This document shows positions 53,901-64,000 of a stretch of DNA of 64,000 bases, piece by piece. The translations under genes and the position numbers were made by a program. Origin of the DNA: Hydra vulgaris (taxonomy: Eukaryota; Cnidaria; Hydrozoa; Anthoathecata; Hydridae); the NCBI RefSeq assembly GCF_038396675.1, contig NC_088928.1, positions 56,299,501-56,363,500 on the forward strand, given 5' to 3'. Position 1 is the first letter of the stretch, and every line of letters begins with the position of its first letter. The notes beneath the pieces were generated by a model, which ran no database searches, was not told the origin of the DNA, and saw nothing but the letters and a program-made list of their open reading frames with translations.

Positions 53901-56766
53901 ACAATGGATGCTCTTTTCATTACAATAATTACTAAATTTTCTTCTTTTTTAAAATTTAAAGTTCAAATTATGAAAAATTATGATAAAAATATATTGATAT
54001 TTATATAGTGTTAGTGAGACGGTGAAGTTGCCTAACTATTACTTTCTTTGTAAGTAGTTGTTAATTTCAAAATGAAATTTTAAGTTAAAATTTGCTAAAA
54101 AAAATAATTTAAGTCTCAGGTGAGCATACCAATCTTTAAAAATTAAATTTGGCGTTTGGGGTAAAAATACAAACTCATCTGAGTTACCTTAAAAAGTATT
54201 TTATTTTAAGTAGAACTGTTTGTCAATGGGAGCCTGAGAAACTATAGAAACCAGTTAGAGTCTGAGAAATTTCTGGTCAAATACTGAGAATTTATTGGTT
54301 AATGAAATTCTCAAAATTTCATCAACCAAAGTATTGGTTAATGAAATTTTGAGAAAGCGTTGGCTTGTGAGATCCTGAGGAATTTTCACCCAATGCAGCC
54401 TATGAAAGTATTTTCAGTCCAATTTCTTAGTCTGTAAACAAGCTTTGAGAACACGTGATTGTTTTCTCTTATAATATGTAACATATAACACTATACTAAA
54501 GATACCATCAAACATTATATAAACTGAATGGCTTGTTTGAATTTTCGTACTTCGGAAAAGATACATTCCCTGTAAGATCAAATAATATGGACCAGATTGA
54601 TATCAAAAGTCTTAGTCACATTTATTTCATTTATACAATTAGTCACACGTTGTTATATATTTGTCATTCAAAAGTTTTATAACCTCAAATTAAACCCAAA
54701 GGAAAATAAATCTTGGAATTTTTTTTACTACTTATAAAACAGTGAAAAAAAAACATTGATTGAATAATTAAAAGTAACATATCAATAACACTTAATAACG
54801 AACAACATTCTAAAACACTTCTGTATCGAAACGAATAATTGAAACAATTTAATATATTCAGAATATTTTGTATCAAAGGTGTATAAAAAAATTACTGTTC
54901 AGATCAATAGATTAATAAAAATAATTTTTTTGATGCATCTATGAGTCCCTATCGGCATAAACTCCTATTTACAAAAGGGTTCAGGGGACCATTTATTCCA
55001 TTTTTTTTCGTTAGTTTTTTTTTAATAAGTTATTTATTATAAGTGGGGTCCTTTTGAAAATTTTGCATGGGTACCTGCAAATATAAGTTACGCCACTGTT
55101 AAACATGTGTTCAGTAATTGTGAATTATCGCAACAAAAATCGAATCACTTTTCAGTTAAAGATTTTTTCATGTTAAATAAATGAATGTGGCAACCAAAAC
55201 AAATTTTTTATTTCTATGAATGGTATTCAATATTTTAAAACTTTCAAAATAAAAACAACAAAAAAATAACTATTAATTTTTTTAACGTTGTTTTTATTTA
55301 GTTTTGTTTCAACTCAATTTCAAACTCTTAGATTTTGTATTTTGGTTACAGTTTTTACAGAGCAAAAACAATTTTTCAATAAACCATAAATTCTTCTTAA
55401 AATAAAAATTAGGTGGTTTGACGCCCCCCTCCTTTTTTATGTCAATCCCAACAAAATAATAAATGGTTGTAATCTTTTGAAAATTTAGAAATACCGTGTT
55501 AAAACTGAGCCTTATATCGTTTGTTATATCGTTATATCATATCGTTTTGTTTCTTTTTTTTTTCTTTTTTAAATATTTATGGTGCTAAAGAAACTAAACT
55601 TAGACGTTGATAAATAAAAAACAAATAATTTCAGTGAGTTTTATTTATTATGAAAAAAACAAACAAATATCAACAGATATTTTTAATTTAAACTTTAAAT
55701 TAAAAGTTTTAACTAACGAACTTGTGTCCTTATTAAAATGACAGGTTCAATTAATTCATTGATATTTTAATTAACATATTTAAGCAACGGTTAAAAATAC
55801 AAGTTAAAATAGATTCATGCTTTTCGTCAGCACTGCTTAGAGAAACAACTGACTCTATTTGGTTTATTGGTTTCCGGTAAATTGATCGGAGGAAGATTTA
55901 ATTTGATTCAAGGAAGATCCAAGGAAGACAAGTTTTTTAACAAACTGAAAACTAGTTTGTTAAATCCCATAATGGAAAAATCTGACTTATAACTCCGCAC
56001 AGCTTTTTAAATTTTTTGAAATTTTTGTTTTTATTTTTGAAGCAAAAAGGTTGAACTTAATTCCTTTGTTCTTATTAACAAATAGTTCAATACAACGCGG
56101 AACTTCTTTATTTCCATTAACGTTTTCACCAATCAAAATATAATAAATCAAATTTCACATTTATTTTTTACCTATATTTAATATCTTCATTTTTTTTTAC
56201 CTAAATTTTTATTTCAGCATGTTTAAACAGGTATTAAAAGAAAGAATATTTTTAAAAATACGAAAACATATTTTTATATTTATATTGTTTCAAATTAATA
56301 ACTTGGTATTCATGAAATATTTAATAAATTGAATTTAATACTTATCTTTAAATATATCATTTCATCATACTCAAAACATCAGATAAGTTACGTATTCGAC
56401 GATGCGATGAAGAGATACTTTATCTCTTCTCTTTATCTCTTTAAATATGATTGATGACTTTAAGAGTTTGAGATCAAAGTGGTTTTCTTTGTTTTTTGAA
56501 CTAAAATTCTTATGTGTTGCCATTATGTTTTTAATTTAAATATATCCCACTATGCCTTTAACTTATCTCGTAGTCGGAAGAACTCCCTCAATTCGATTAC
56601 AAACACATCCTGTCACTTTAGTAGGCTATTTTTGTAGGCTGAAATAACTCTAAAATGATTTCTATTGGTTTAAACAGTTCAAACATTTTCCTGACAAATT
56701 AAAAGTTTTTTAAAAAATAAAAAGGATGCAGAAATTATTCGGATAAAAAAAATTTTAAGAAAGAAG
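53901..56766. other. AT-rich spacer
   Basis: 54230-54420 contains diverged repeats around TTGGTTAATGAAATT with one hairpin (ATGAAATTCTC with its complement). The rest, which should include the promoter of the gene at 56767, shows no clear motif. Confidence 0.5.
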
Positions 56767-57249
56767 ATGTTTTTAGAAAGAAAAATGAAAATCTGTGTGG
56801 AAATTATTCTGTTTACTTTATTTTTTCTAAGAGTTGCTCCATTAAATTTAGAGGAAAGCCAAAAAAGTGTTACTAAAGATAATCATAGAGCGCCTTCTGT
56901 AAATCAAGGTAGATCATCTGTAAAAGATATTGATCATGGCTACATGAAAGATGAATGTGGCGTTTTTCCATTTAATCAAACTGTTACAAAAAACGGCTGT
57001 GAAGGAAAATATGTTGCAAACAACTTCTGTTTTGGTCAATGTGGATCTTTTATTATTCCATATTATAATATAACAAACAAAAAAATGTCTCGCTTAACTC
57101 TAGAAAATTGTAAGCAATGTATGCCGGAAGATTTTGAACTCATCAAAATACCTATATATTGCCCAGAACGAAAGAAAAAGCACCAGTTCGCTAAAGTTTT
57201 ACTAATTAAAAAATGTGTTTGTAAAAAAAACTCTTGCCTAATGACGTAA
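56767..57249 (+). CDS. secreted DAN/Gremlin-like cystine-knot protein
   Basis: 160 residues from ATG 56767, or 154 from the second ATG at 56785. A hydrophobic signal peptide lies at about 10-25. A linker with no domain follows, then a cystine knot: C64, C78, C88, C92, C115, C118, C132, C150, C152 (GQCGSF and CVCKK blocks). NQT at 70 and NIT at 101 are glycosylation sites. Spacing and the FCFGQCGSF motif are those of the DAN family (Gremlin, Cerberus, DAN), which bind and block BMP ligands outside the cell. In Hydra such a protein would act in BMP-dependent patterning; that is inference. Intact and intronless as read. Confidence 0.88.
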   Translation: MFLERKMKICVEIILFTLFFLRVAPLNLEESQKSVTKDNHRAPSVNQGRSSVKDIDHGYMKDECGVFPFNQTVTKNGCEGKYVANNFCFGQCGSFIIPYYNITNKKMSRLTLENCKQCMPEDFELIKIPIYCPERKKKHQFAKVLLIKKCVCKKNSCLMT

Positions 57250-58014
57250 AAATGATTTAACTACAAAAAAAGCATTTGACGATGAAAGATTCTTCAATGG
57301 ATTAACTATTCTTCTTTATAATTTAAAAAAAAGTTATTACAAAAAGCTGTACGTTCTTTTTAAATTACTCTTTTATTTATATTGTATTTGTACATTTCAG
57401 GTTATTATATATTATTACTAAATATTTATAATATATTACTTTTATTTTAGCTACCATTGTTGTTATTTACTTTTATTAGTTTTAATTAAATAAAAGTTAA
57501 AAAATGATAAAAGTTATATATCGAAAATTTTTTTTTTTTACGTATTTTGCTAATGATATTGTAAAAACTTGTTATAAATTGCAGTATTTCATACTATAAT
57601 GTTCTTATAGTATAATTACTCTAACCCGGAAAACACTCGAGTTTGCTAAAAATATTAACAAATCTGGTTCAATAAACGTGGCAATAACTAATTTATATAA
57701 TATCTTGATAACCTGACAAAAAAGTTAGAGGGGGCCTCATGCGTTGTTAAATAATAGTCACGCTTAATTTATGGAATGGCGTAAATGTTCGCCTTGCGTG
57801 GCTATGATATTTTTAACACTTACGTGCTAACCACATATGGCCCTCGTTTGGCTATAATACTTATATCACTTAAGTCTTATAATAACATGGCGCACATCTA
57901 CGCATCTACGTCTTCCAATGAATCGATTGTAATTATCACAAGTGACGTGTATCAAATTGATTTCTAGGCTTAAATTTTAAATGGTTTTGCAATCGAAATT
58001 TTACAAAATGATTA

Positions 58015-58016
<2 letters not shown>
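57250..58016. other. 3' flank and AT-rich spacer
   Basis: Includes the likely 3' UTR of the cystine-knot gene (AATAAA-like words near 57490). A small frame at 57785-57967 has no domain. Confidence 0.5.
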
Positions 58017-58090
<74 letters not shown>

Positions 58091-58122
58091 ATTATTATTA
58101 TTATTACTATTACTGTTATTAT
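58017..58122. repeat. (AT)n then (ATT)n microsatellite at a LINE 3' end
   Basis: About 70 bp of TA repeats followed by ATT repeats. It directly abuts the 3' end of the minus-strand LINE, so the ATT run may be its tail. Confidence 0.9.
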
Positions 58123-59800
58123 TATTATCGTGTTAATAAATAAGAGAGCTGGAGCAAGCAAAAGACATAAACTGTCTTATCATCGAGCCCTATTTACATT
58201 GAAAAACTCGTCAGTTTATATACAAAAATGAAAAGTAGCTAAGTACATAATAAGAATTTTACACACGTTAGTTAAAATATAAATATCAATATAATATAAA
58301 TATTAGCGTTAAAATATAACGCAATATATCAAAGATTAACAACAATATTAATGTATTTAAGTTTTTTAACAAAAAATTTAATAAAAATAAAACTGCAACA
58401 AAAGAGAAGCAGTGCCAATAACTATTTTTTTAGTTTATATTATTTTTGTATTTATTTTAAAAGAGATATTTTTAATCAAAGTCATTTTGTAATAAGAGAC
58501 TCATATTCTTTCCTGAATTGTTCCAAAGAGATGTTTTGAATATAATTTATTTTTTGTAATAAATTTTGAAAAGTGTTTCCATAGAAACAGTCCACGGTAT
58601 TGGATTTGTTAAGAACTTAGTTTTAAATTAGTTTTTGGTACAATAAAGTTGTTAATTGAAAATTTAGTAGGATACTTGTGAGAGATTTCACTAATAGTAA
58701 GGCTGAAATACAATAGGAGAAAGGCCATGTTTTATTTGAAACATGAATTGTAGAACTTGATGTATATTAAGTTTATAGATACATAGGGCACCAAGCTTTC
58801 TTAAAGGAGGTTCGCAATGAAAACTTCTGTGTGCACCAAATACAATCTTGCATGCGTGTTTTTGCTTACTATAAAGTTTTTAAATTTACTATAACTAGCA
58901 CTACCTCATACAATATTACAGTAAGAGATAAAACTATGAATAAGTGAAAAGTATATTCTTTTCAAGGAAGCAGTGTTAAGATATGGTTTAGTTTTATATA
59001 ATATGGAAATATTTATTGACATTTTATTTTCTATGTATTTTATATGTGGTTTCCATGACAAATTTTCATCTAGTGTTACTCCTAAAAAATTAACGATTGG
59101 TTCCCTTTTATTAAATGTTTTATTGATTAAAAGATTAGGTAATTTTAGACGAACATCATCACCTTTACTAGGTTTAGGGAATAAAATAAATTTAGTTTTT
59201 TCTACATTTAACGAAAGCCTATTACTTGTAAACCACTCGTTTATTTTTAATAGTTCTTCATTAAATATATTAAAGAGAGAACTTTTATGTTTTTGTTGGA
59301 ATAAAAAAGATGGAGTCGTCTGCAAACAATATAACATTTAAAATATTTGATGCCAAGTATAAATCATTGATATACAATTAGAATAATAATGGTCCTAAGA
59401 TTGAACCTTGGATCACAACACATGTGATGTGTTTTTCCTTTTTAATTTTTTTATAAATAATACATTGTGATCTGTTCGCCAGTTAATCTTCAAACCAAAG
59501 TAAGTTTTTATTTTTTTACTCCATTGAGTTCCAGTTTTTAAGTATCTTATGGTTTTTTAAGTATCTTATGGTGTCAAGAGCTTTTGACAGATCAATAAAA
59601 CTCCAAAGGTAAAATAGTCATTATTGAATGCATCTGATACATGATTAATCAGTTCGATTACCGCATGGTTAGTTGAATTATCTTTTTTAAACCCAAATTG
59701 TTTACTGTACAGCAAACTGTTTAACATCAAATAGTTATAAAGTCGGTTGTACATAATTCGTTCTAATAATATATATATAGTCATTATTTATTTATCAGAG
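58123..59800 (-). mobile_element. non-LTR retrotransposon E, 5'-truncated
   Basis: A 3' UTR (58130-58500, GGGCTCGATGATAAGACAGT on the minus strand) precedes RT C-terminal frame 59337-58906 (WFTSNRLSLNVEKTKFILF and FLGVTLDENLSWKPHI) and RT middle 59784-59566 (YSKQFGFKKDNSTNHAVIEL). The YxDD box falls in the broken gap between them. The endonuclease is absent. Confidence 0.85.
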
Positions 59801-59979
59801 ATTAAATAGTTTACAATTATTTTTCACAAAATTTTCTTCAAAGAAATTTTCAACAACCTTAATGACATCTCAGCTACCTATTACACATTCTCAAATTATT
59901 ACTTTTTTACGCATTCTCCCATAATGTAAAGCAACCATAGCCGTAGTGTTAGAATAATTGCTTTAATATAAAGAGGTCC

Positions 59980-60120
59980 AAGCTTTCATGTCTGCTCCTG
60001 CCATATTTATGATGTCTGTAGGAAAGCCGGTGTTAACTTTTTTGTTAAATGGTCTTCTGCGTTGCTCTGTAACAAGATCGTTATGCTTTCTGGTGCGTGT
60101 TTGAAATAAAAGTAAAAAAT
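59980..60120 (-). mobile_element. small LINE fragment
   Basis: The reverse strand reads a short ERRRPFNKK-type stretch. GCTCTGTAACAAGATCGTTA matches the sense of GCTCTGTGATAAGACCGTAA at 37540. Likely the same family as the 37.25-37.74 kb piece. Confidence 0.4.
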
Positions 60121-62249
60121 AAATTTTTTAAAAATGTAACGCACTTGAACTTTTATATTTTAATAGTTAAAAAAAGTTAAACTGAAATTGAGCTCCATTT
60201 TACAACAATCTTTTGAAGGCGCCGTTAGCTTTTTGATTATTTTGTATAAAATGTTTTTAAGTAAAACATTTCCGGTTTAGAAAGTATGTTTTCTATAAGC
60301 TTGCAAAATGCTCAAAACATTGCAAGTTAAACATAAAAACAAGCCTTCAAACCCTTATGTTAAAAATTAAATTCCACTGTCATTTGACTGTGAGGTTTTC
60401 CAACTAATTTATTAATAAATGTTTACTGTCCATTAAGTTTAGCAAGGGTATAAAATGAGTAAACTATTAAATCTAAACTATTAATGAGTCAAAAACGAAT
60501 ATCATCCACTTCTAAATGTATGGAATCTTTTTTTGGCTATTCACTACTTAAACATGTTTTGCTTGTGACTACGTCAGATTTACACCAAAGTTTGGGACAA
60601 GGTCTTTTTTGCTAATTCTGCTGTTACCTCAACGTACGACTCTTAAATTGTTTCTAACTTATTAGATCTTATCTGATATTATCTTGCAAAAAGCTATTAT
60701 TAGTCTATAGTTTACTTCTTAAGATTTTGGACGATTTCCATGATCCTCTAAAATTGTTTTAAATGCGGAGATCCCCCTTCTTTTGCATACAGGTGGGGGG
60801 GGGGGGGAAGAGGTCCTGGAGTGTGACACTCGGAAAGTTTATTGGAGTTCAAAATTAGTAACGTCATGTTAACTTATGTTGTTGATGTTAATTGTTCAAA
60901 ATATTAAAAATTTTCAGTATTATCATATAAACCAGATAAATATCATATAATCATGCAAACCAGAAAAAAAAGTGTTTTTATGCTAAAGGTAAATAAGTAC
61001 ATAATAAAATGCTTGATTAAATGGTCAATATAATTATATACGCAATAGTTGCCGAGCTACACAGTCGACAACTATTTTGTAATGACAACAGTCGATTATT
61101 AGTGGCGACTGGTTATTTAACAAAAATATACCTTAGTGTATTGCTTAAAATTTTTTTTTATTTATCACTAAGTTTGACAAAACAAATGTTCAGATAACTA
61201 TTTTTAATTGACACTTTAACACTTATTAGAGAATCATTAAACTTTAACTCTTCTTAGAGAATCGTTAAACGTTAGGAATCGTTAACCTTCAGCAAATAGA
61301 GTAGATTAATGTTTTTATTTTTTTTTTTTTGCCTTTAAAAATCGTGATTAAATTGAACAATCATCAAAGTATATATAAAAAACTTGTTTTTTTCTGAATT
61401 AATCTATAAAGTCTATTTTCCATAATAAATTTTTTTGATCGGATAAGATCTAGTGTCTATTATAATTATACCGTCAGTATGGCATCAGTATAAAACAACT
61501 CAAAAATTAACATGAAAGTTCATGTTTAGTCAATATAAATTATGTTTTTAATTGCTTTACCATGTGTGGAATTATTATTAATATAAAATTATGAAAAACT
61601 TGAACAAAAGTTTCAAGCATTAAAATTTAGTTACATAGCATAATTTTACATATATAGGTTACCCAACTATAATTGGTCAAATAAATTTTTATATCAACTT
61701 TGATCCTCTACCCAGTACTGGGATGCATCATCATAAACCAGTTCCAGGAAAACAATCATTCACACAGAATGGAAGCTAGGGACGCCATTGAAACTTTAGC
61801 CTATGGGGTCTAAATTCTTAAATTTACCTCTGCGTATTACAGTAGTATTATCAAAATAAAAGCCTAATAACTCTGACCAACCCAATAAAATTCTTTTAGA
61901 AACAAAAACCTTTTTTAGAAATAATTAATTAAAAAAACAGTGTTTATAAACGGCTCGGCAAAAGTGTAATAAAAACTTGAAGAAAAACTGCCCAATAGTT
62001 CACGAAAAAATAAGTTTCAACAATCGTTTTAACTGTTGTTGCTGAGTGAGGCCGTCGACTGGTATCCGAGTTCTCGGATACCCAACCGTTGGTTACCCCT
62101 CGTGCAGCATTAGCAAACGACGGGTAACTTTCATTTTATAATTTTATGCGAGCAGTAACCAACCCATTTGGAAATGATTTTAAACTTAAATTCATTTCAT
62201 TCATTTTTAAAGTTAAAAACCAATAATCAATTTAAAAGTATTAACATGG
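60121..62249. other. AT-rich spacer
   Basis: A T-rich region with a poly-G run at 60794-60805. GGTTACCCCTCG and CGACGGGTAAC near 62090-62130 form a short inverted repeat, perhaps a MITE end. No gene. Confidence 0.5.
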
Positions 62250-62625
62250 TACTTAAAAGAAGATCTTGAAGAAGATCTTGAAGAAGATCTTGAAGAAGAT
62301 CTTGAAGATGATCTTGAAGATGATCTTGAAGAAAATCTTGAAGAAGATCTTGAAGAGGATCTTGAAGAAGATCTTGAAGAAGATCTTGAAGAAGATCTTG
62401 AAGAAGATCTTGAAGAAGATCTTGAAGAAGATCTTGAAGAAGATCTTGAAGAAGATCTTGAAGAAGATCTTGAAGAAGATCTTGAAGAAGATCTTGAAGA
62501 AGATCTTGAAGAAGATCTTGAAGAAGATCTTGAAGAAGATCTTGAAGAAGATCTTGAAGAAGATCTTGAAGAAGATCTTGAAGAAGATCTTGAAGAAGAT
62601 CTTGAAGAAGATCTTGAAGAATTTT
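62250..62625. repeat. 12-bp minisatellite GATCTTGAAGAA, about 30 copies
   Basis: Nearly perfect array with a few variant units at the left (GATGATCTTGAA, GAGGATCTTGAA). All three frames are open on one or both strands (KKIL, SSRS, FKIF repeats). These are not genes. Confidence 0.97.
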
Positions 62626-64000
62626 GAAGATTGTTGTTTAAAATTAATAGTTTCTTTATAACCATCAGATTTTTTGAAAACATTCAATATAACATTCGAA
62701 AGGTTTTTTGAGTTTCTGATTCAGATCCCACTTATTATATAAATTTTAAATAAATCTCGATCACTTCTTGATTCTAGTACACAAAAAAAACTTTATTTTA
62801 GTCCATATGCATATATAGTATGGACTTATACACATAAAACAAAATTAATTAAATTACTAAGTGTGCAAAACTAAGCGTATAAAGCAACTCATTATCTAAA
62901 TAATAATAATCCATCAGTAGAATGAATAATCTATCAGTTGAATGAATAATCAATCAGTAGAATGAATAAATGTGACAAAAATATGAGATTTTTAAACATG
63001 GAAAAATTTAACTTGCATTAGATTCTAACTTTTATGTTCAAATATAAAAATAACATGCCACTTCAATAACTAGCAACTATTCTAATAAAACTAAAAGTCG
63101 GTTTTCAGAGTTTTCAACTATGCCAAAAAGTCGTAAAAAAGTCTAAAAAAACCAAAAAAGCCGTAAAAAAGCCAAAAAGTCGTAAAAAAGCCTAATAAAT
63201 CAAAATTTAAAGTTTGATTTTTAAATAAAGGTTAAACTTTCACAGAATGGAAAAAAAAACTTTTTGAATTCTTTATTGTGGCCTTTTAATTCAGCAGACG
63301 TTCTTTAAGTTGAATTAAAAGACAATATTTTTCAATTATTTAATAGATCATATTTATTACAAGCTTTTTTAACATAAAACCTTATGAAACAAAAATAGAA
63401 TTTATTACAGAGGTTTTACTTTGTACAGGTACTTAAGACAGCAATTTTGAGCTGAAGTTATTTAAAAAGAGATAAAAGCGTTCTACTACACATTTTTTTT
63501 CTGGTATATAAATTGAATCTTTTAGTATTTTATCTTTCAAACTGAATCTTTTAGTATTTTATCTTCTATTGTAGTTATAAATTATGTTTGTTTTATTATC
63601 GTCTAATAAATTCTATAATTCTATTTGACTATAATCATTTATAACGCATTCCGATATTTTGTTCTACTAAATTATACTTTAGAGTATAATTTAGTAGATA
63701 TAATACATATTAATATTTATTGTATTTTGATATTTAAATTTGTAATTAATTTCATTTAATTTCCTTGTCTTTTAGAGTTGTTTGTTGTTTTCACACTTTA
63801 ATTTTGTTATGGCTGACGTGGCTTTCCATTTCCGTTTTTCGATATAATTTTTTTTTTTTAAACCTTCAACTCTTGACTTTATAAGTATAAATTCCATGTC
63901 TATGTTTATGCAGTCATTTATTTTTTGAAATGAATAATGATTTGTTATTATTATTCAATTATCTTATTATTGTAATAAATGTTAACTTATTCTTATTTTT
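62626..64000. other. AT-rich spacer
   Basis: Short direct repeats at 62905-62965 (ATCAGTAGAATGAATAA) and 63120-63190 (AAAAAGTCGTAAAAAAG). No gene recognised up to the window end. Confidence 0.5.

Noticed and set aside
62213..62687. Open frames of SSRS, FKIF and KKIL repeats
   Set aside because: All three come from one 12-bp tandem repeat. None has non-repeat domains.

Overview
The window is AT-rich eukaryotic DNA, most like a cnidarian and specifically Hydra. The signs are strong A+T bias, short GT-AG introns, several long (AT)n tracts, and dense layers of non-LTR retrotransposons, tRNA-derived SINEs, and Tc1, hAT and other cut-and-paste elements. The animal family genes present (REEP, THAP, aminergic GPCR, DAN/Gremlin-type cystine knot) fit this. 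The species is inferred; nothing was searched.

Layout. 0-11 kb: a THAP-domain exon, a two-exon REEP5/6-like gene (2425-3521), a decayed non-LTR retrotransposon on the minus strand (4.2-6.8 kb), a long (AT)n tract, a small MITE and a multi-frame transposon-associated pseudogene (8.3-10 kb). 11.1-25.1 kb: a hAT/ZMYM1-like transposase-derived pseudogene split by a 12,435-bp insertion (11632-24066). 25-37 kb: three non-LTR elements. One is interrupted by a SINE and, in its ORF1, by a 4.1-kb DNA transposon with a TTA target duplication. 40.1-41.8 kb: a decayed Tc1 element. 43.4-44.5 kb: an intact aminergic (muscarinic-like) GPCR. 56.8-57.2 kb: an intact secreted DAN/Gremlin-like protein. The rest is AT-rich spacer with LINE remnants, MITEs and short tandem arrays.

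The most unusual object is the 12.4-kb insertion. It has inverted termini of about 175-194 bp that begin TGATGATATAG. It is flanked by a 6-bp direct repeat AACAAC, and removing the insert plus one repeat copy leaves the surrounding transposase reading frame continuous. It carries about 25 small genes or gene remnants in two blocks that diverge from a central array of 58-bp repeats. Several resemble small proteins of adenovirus/adintovirus/Maverick-type viruses: Arg-rich pX-like peptides, one with adenain-type cleavage sites, and a possible jelly-roll capsid C-terminal fragment. Others look like host-interaction genes: two TRAF-type MATH-domain genes, three tandem paralogues with an elongin-BC box, a SUMO-interaction-motif protein, a PPxY protein and a twin CxxCxGxG zinc protein. 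No polymerase, integrase, packaging ATPase or protease gene is visible. I read it as a decayed or non-autonomous member of the adinto/Maverick-like virus group.

Expression in the element looks organised. Most genes have a T-rich tract ending in AG 12-17 nt before the ATG, often followed by AACTAAT. The rightward block starts with a TATA box and a run of GTAAG donor-like sites. This suggests leader splicing, either cis from a common leader or trans with a spliced leader as known in Hydra. Several genes carry frameshifts or stops, and a 928-bp MITE has landed inside one, so the copy is ageing.
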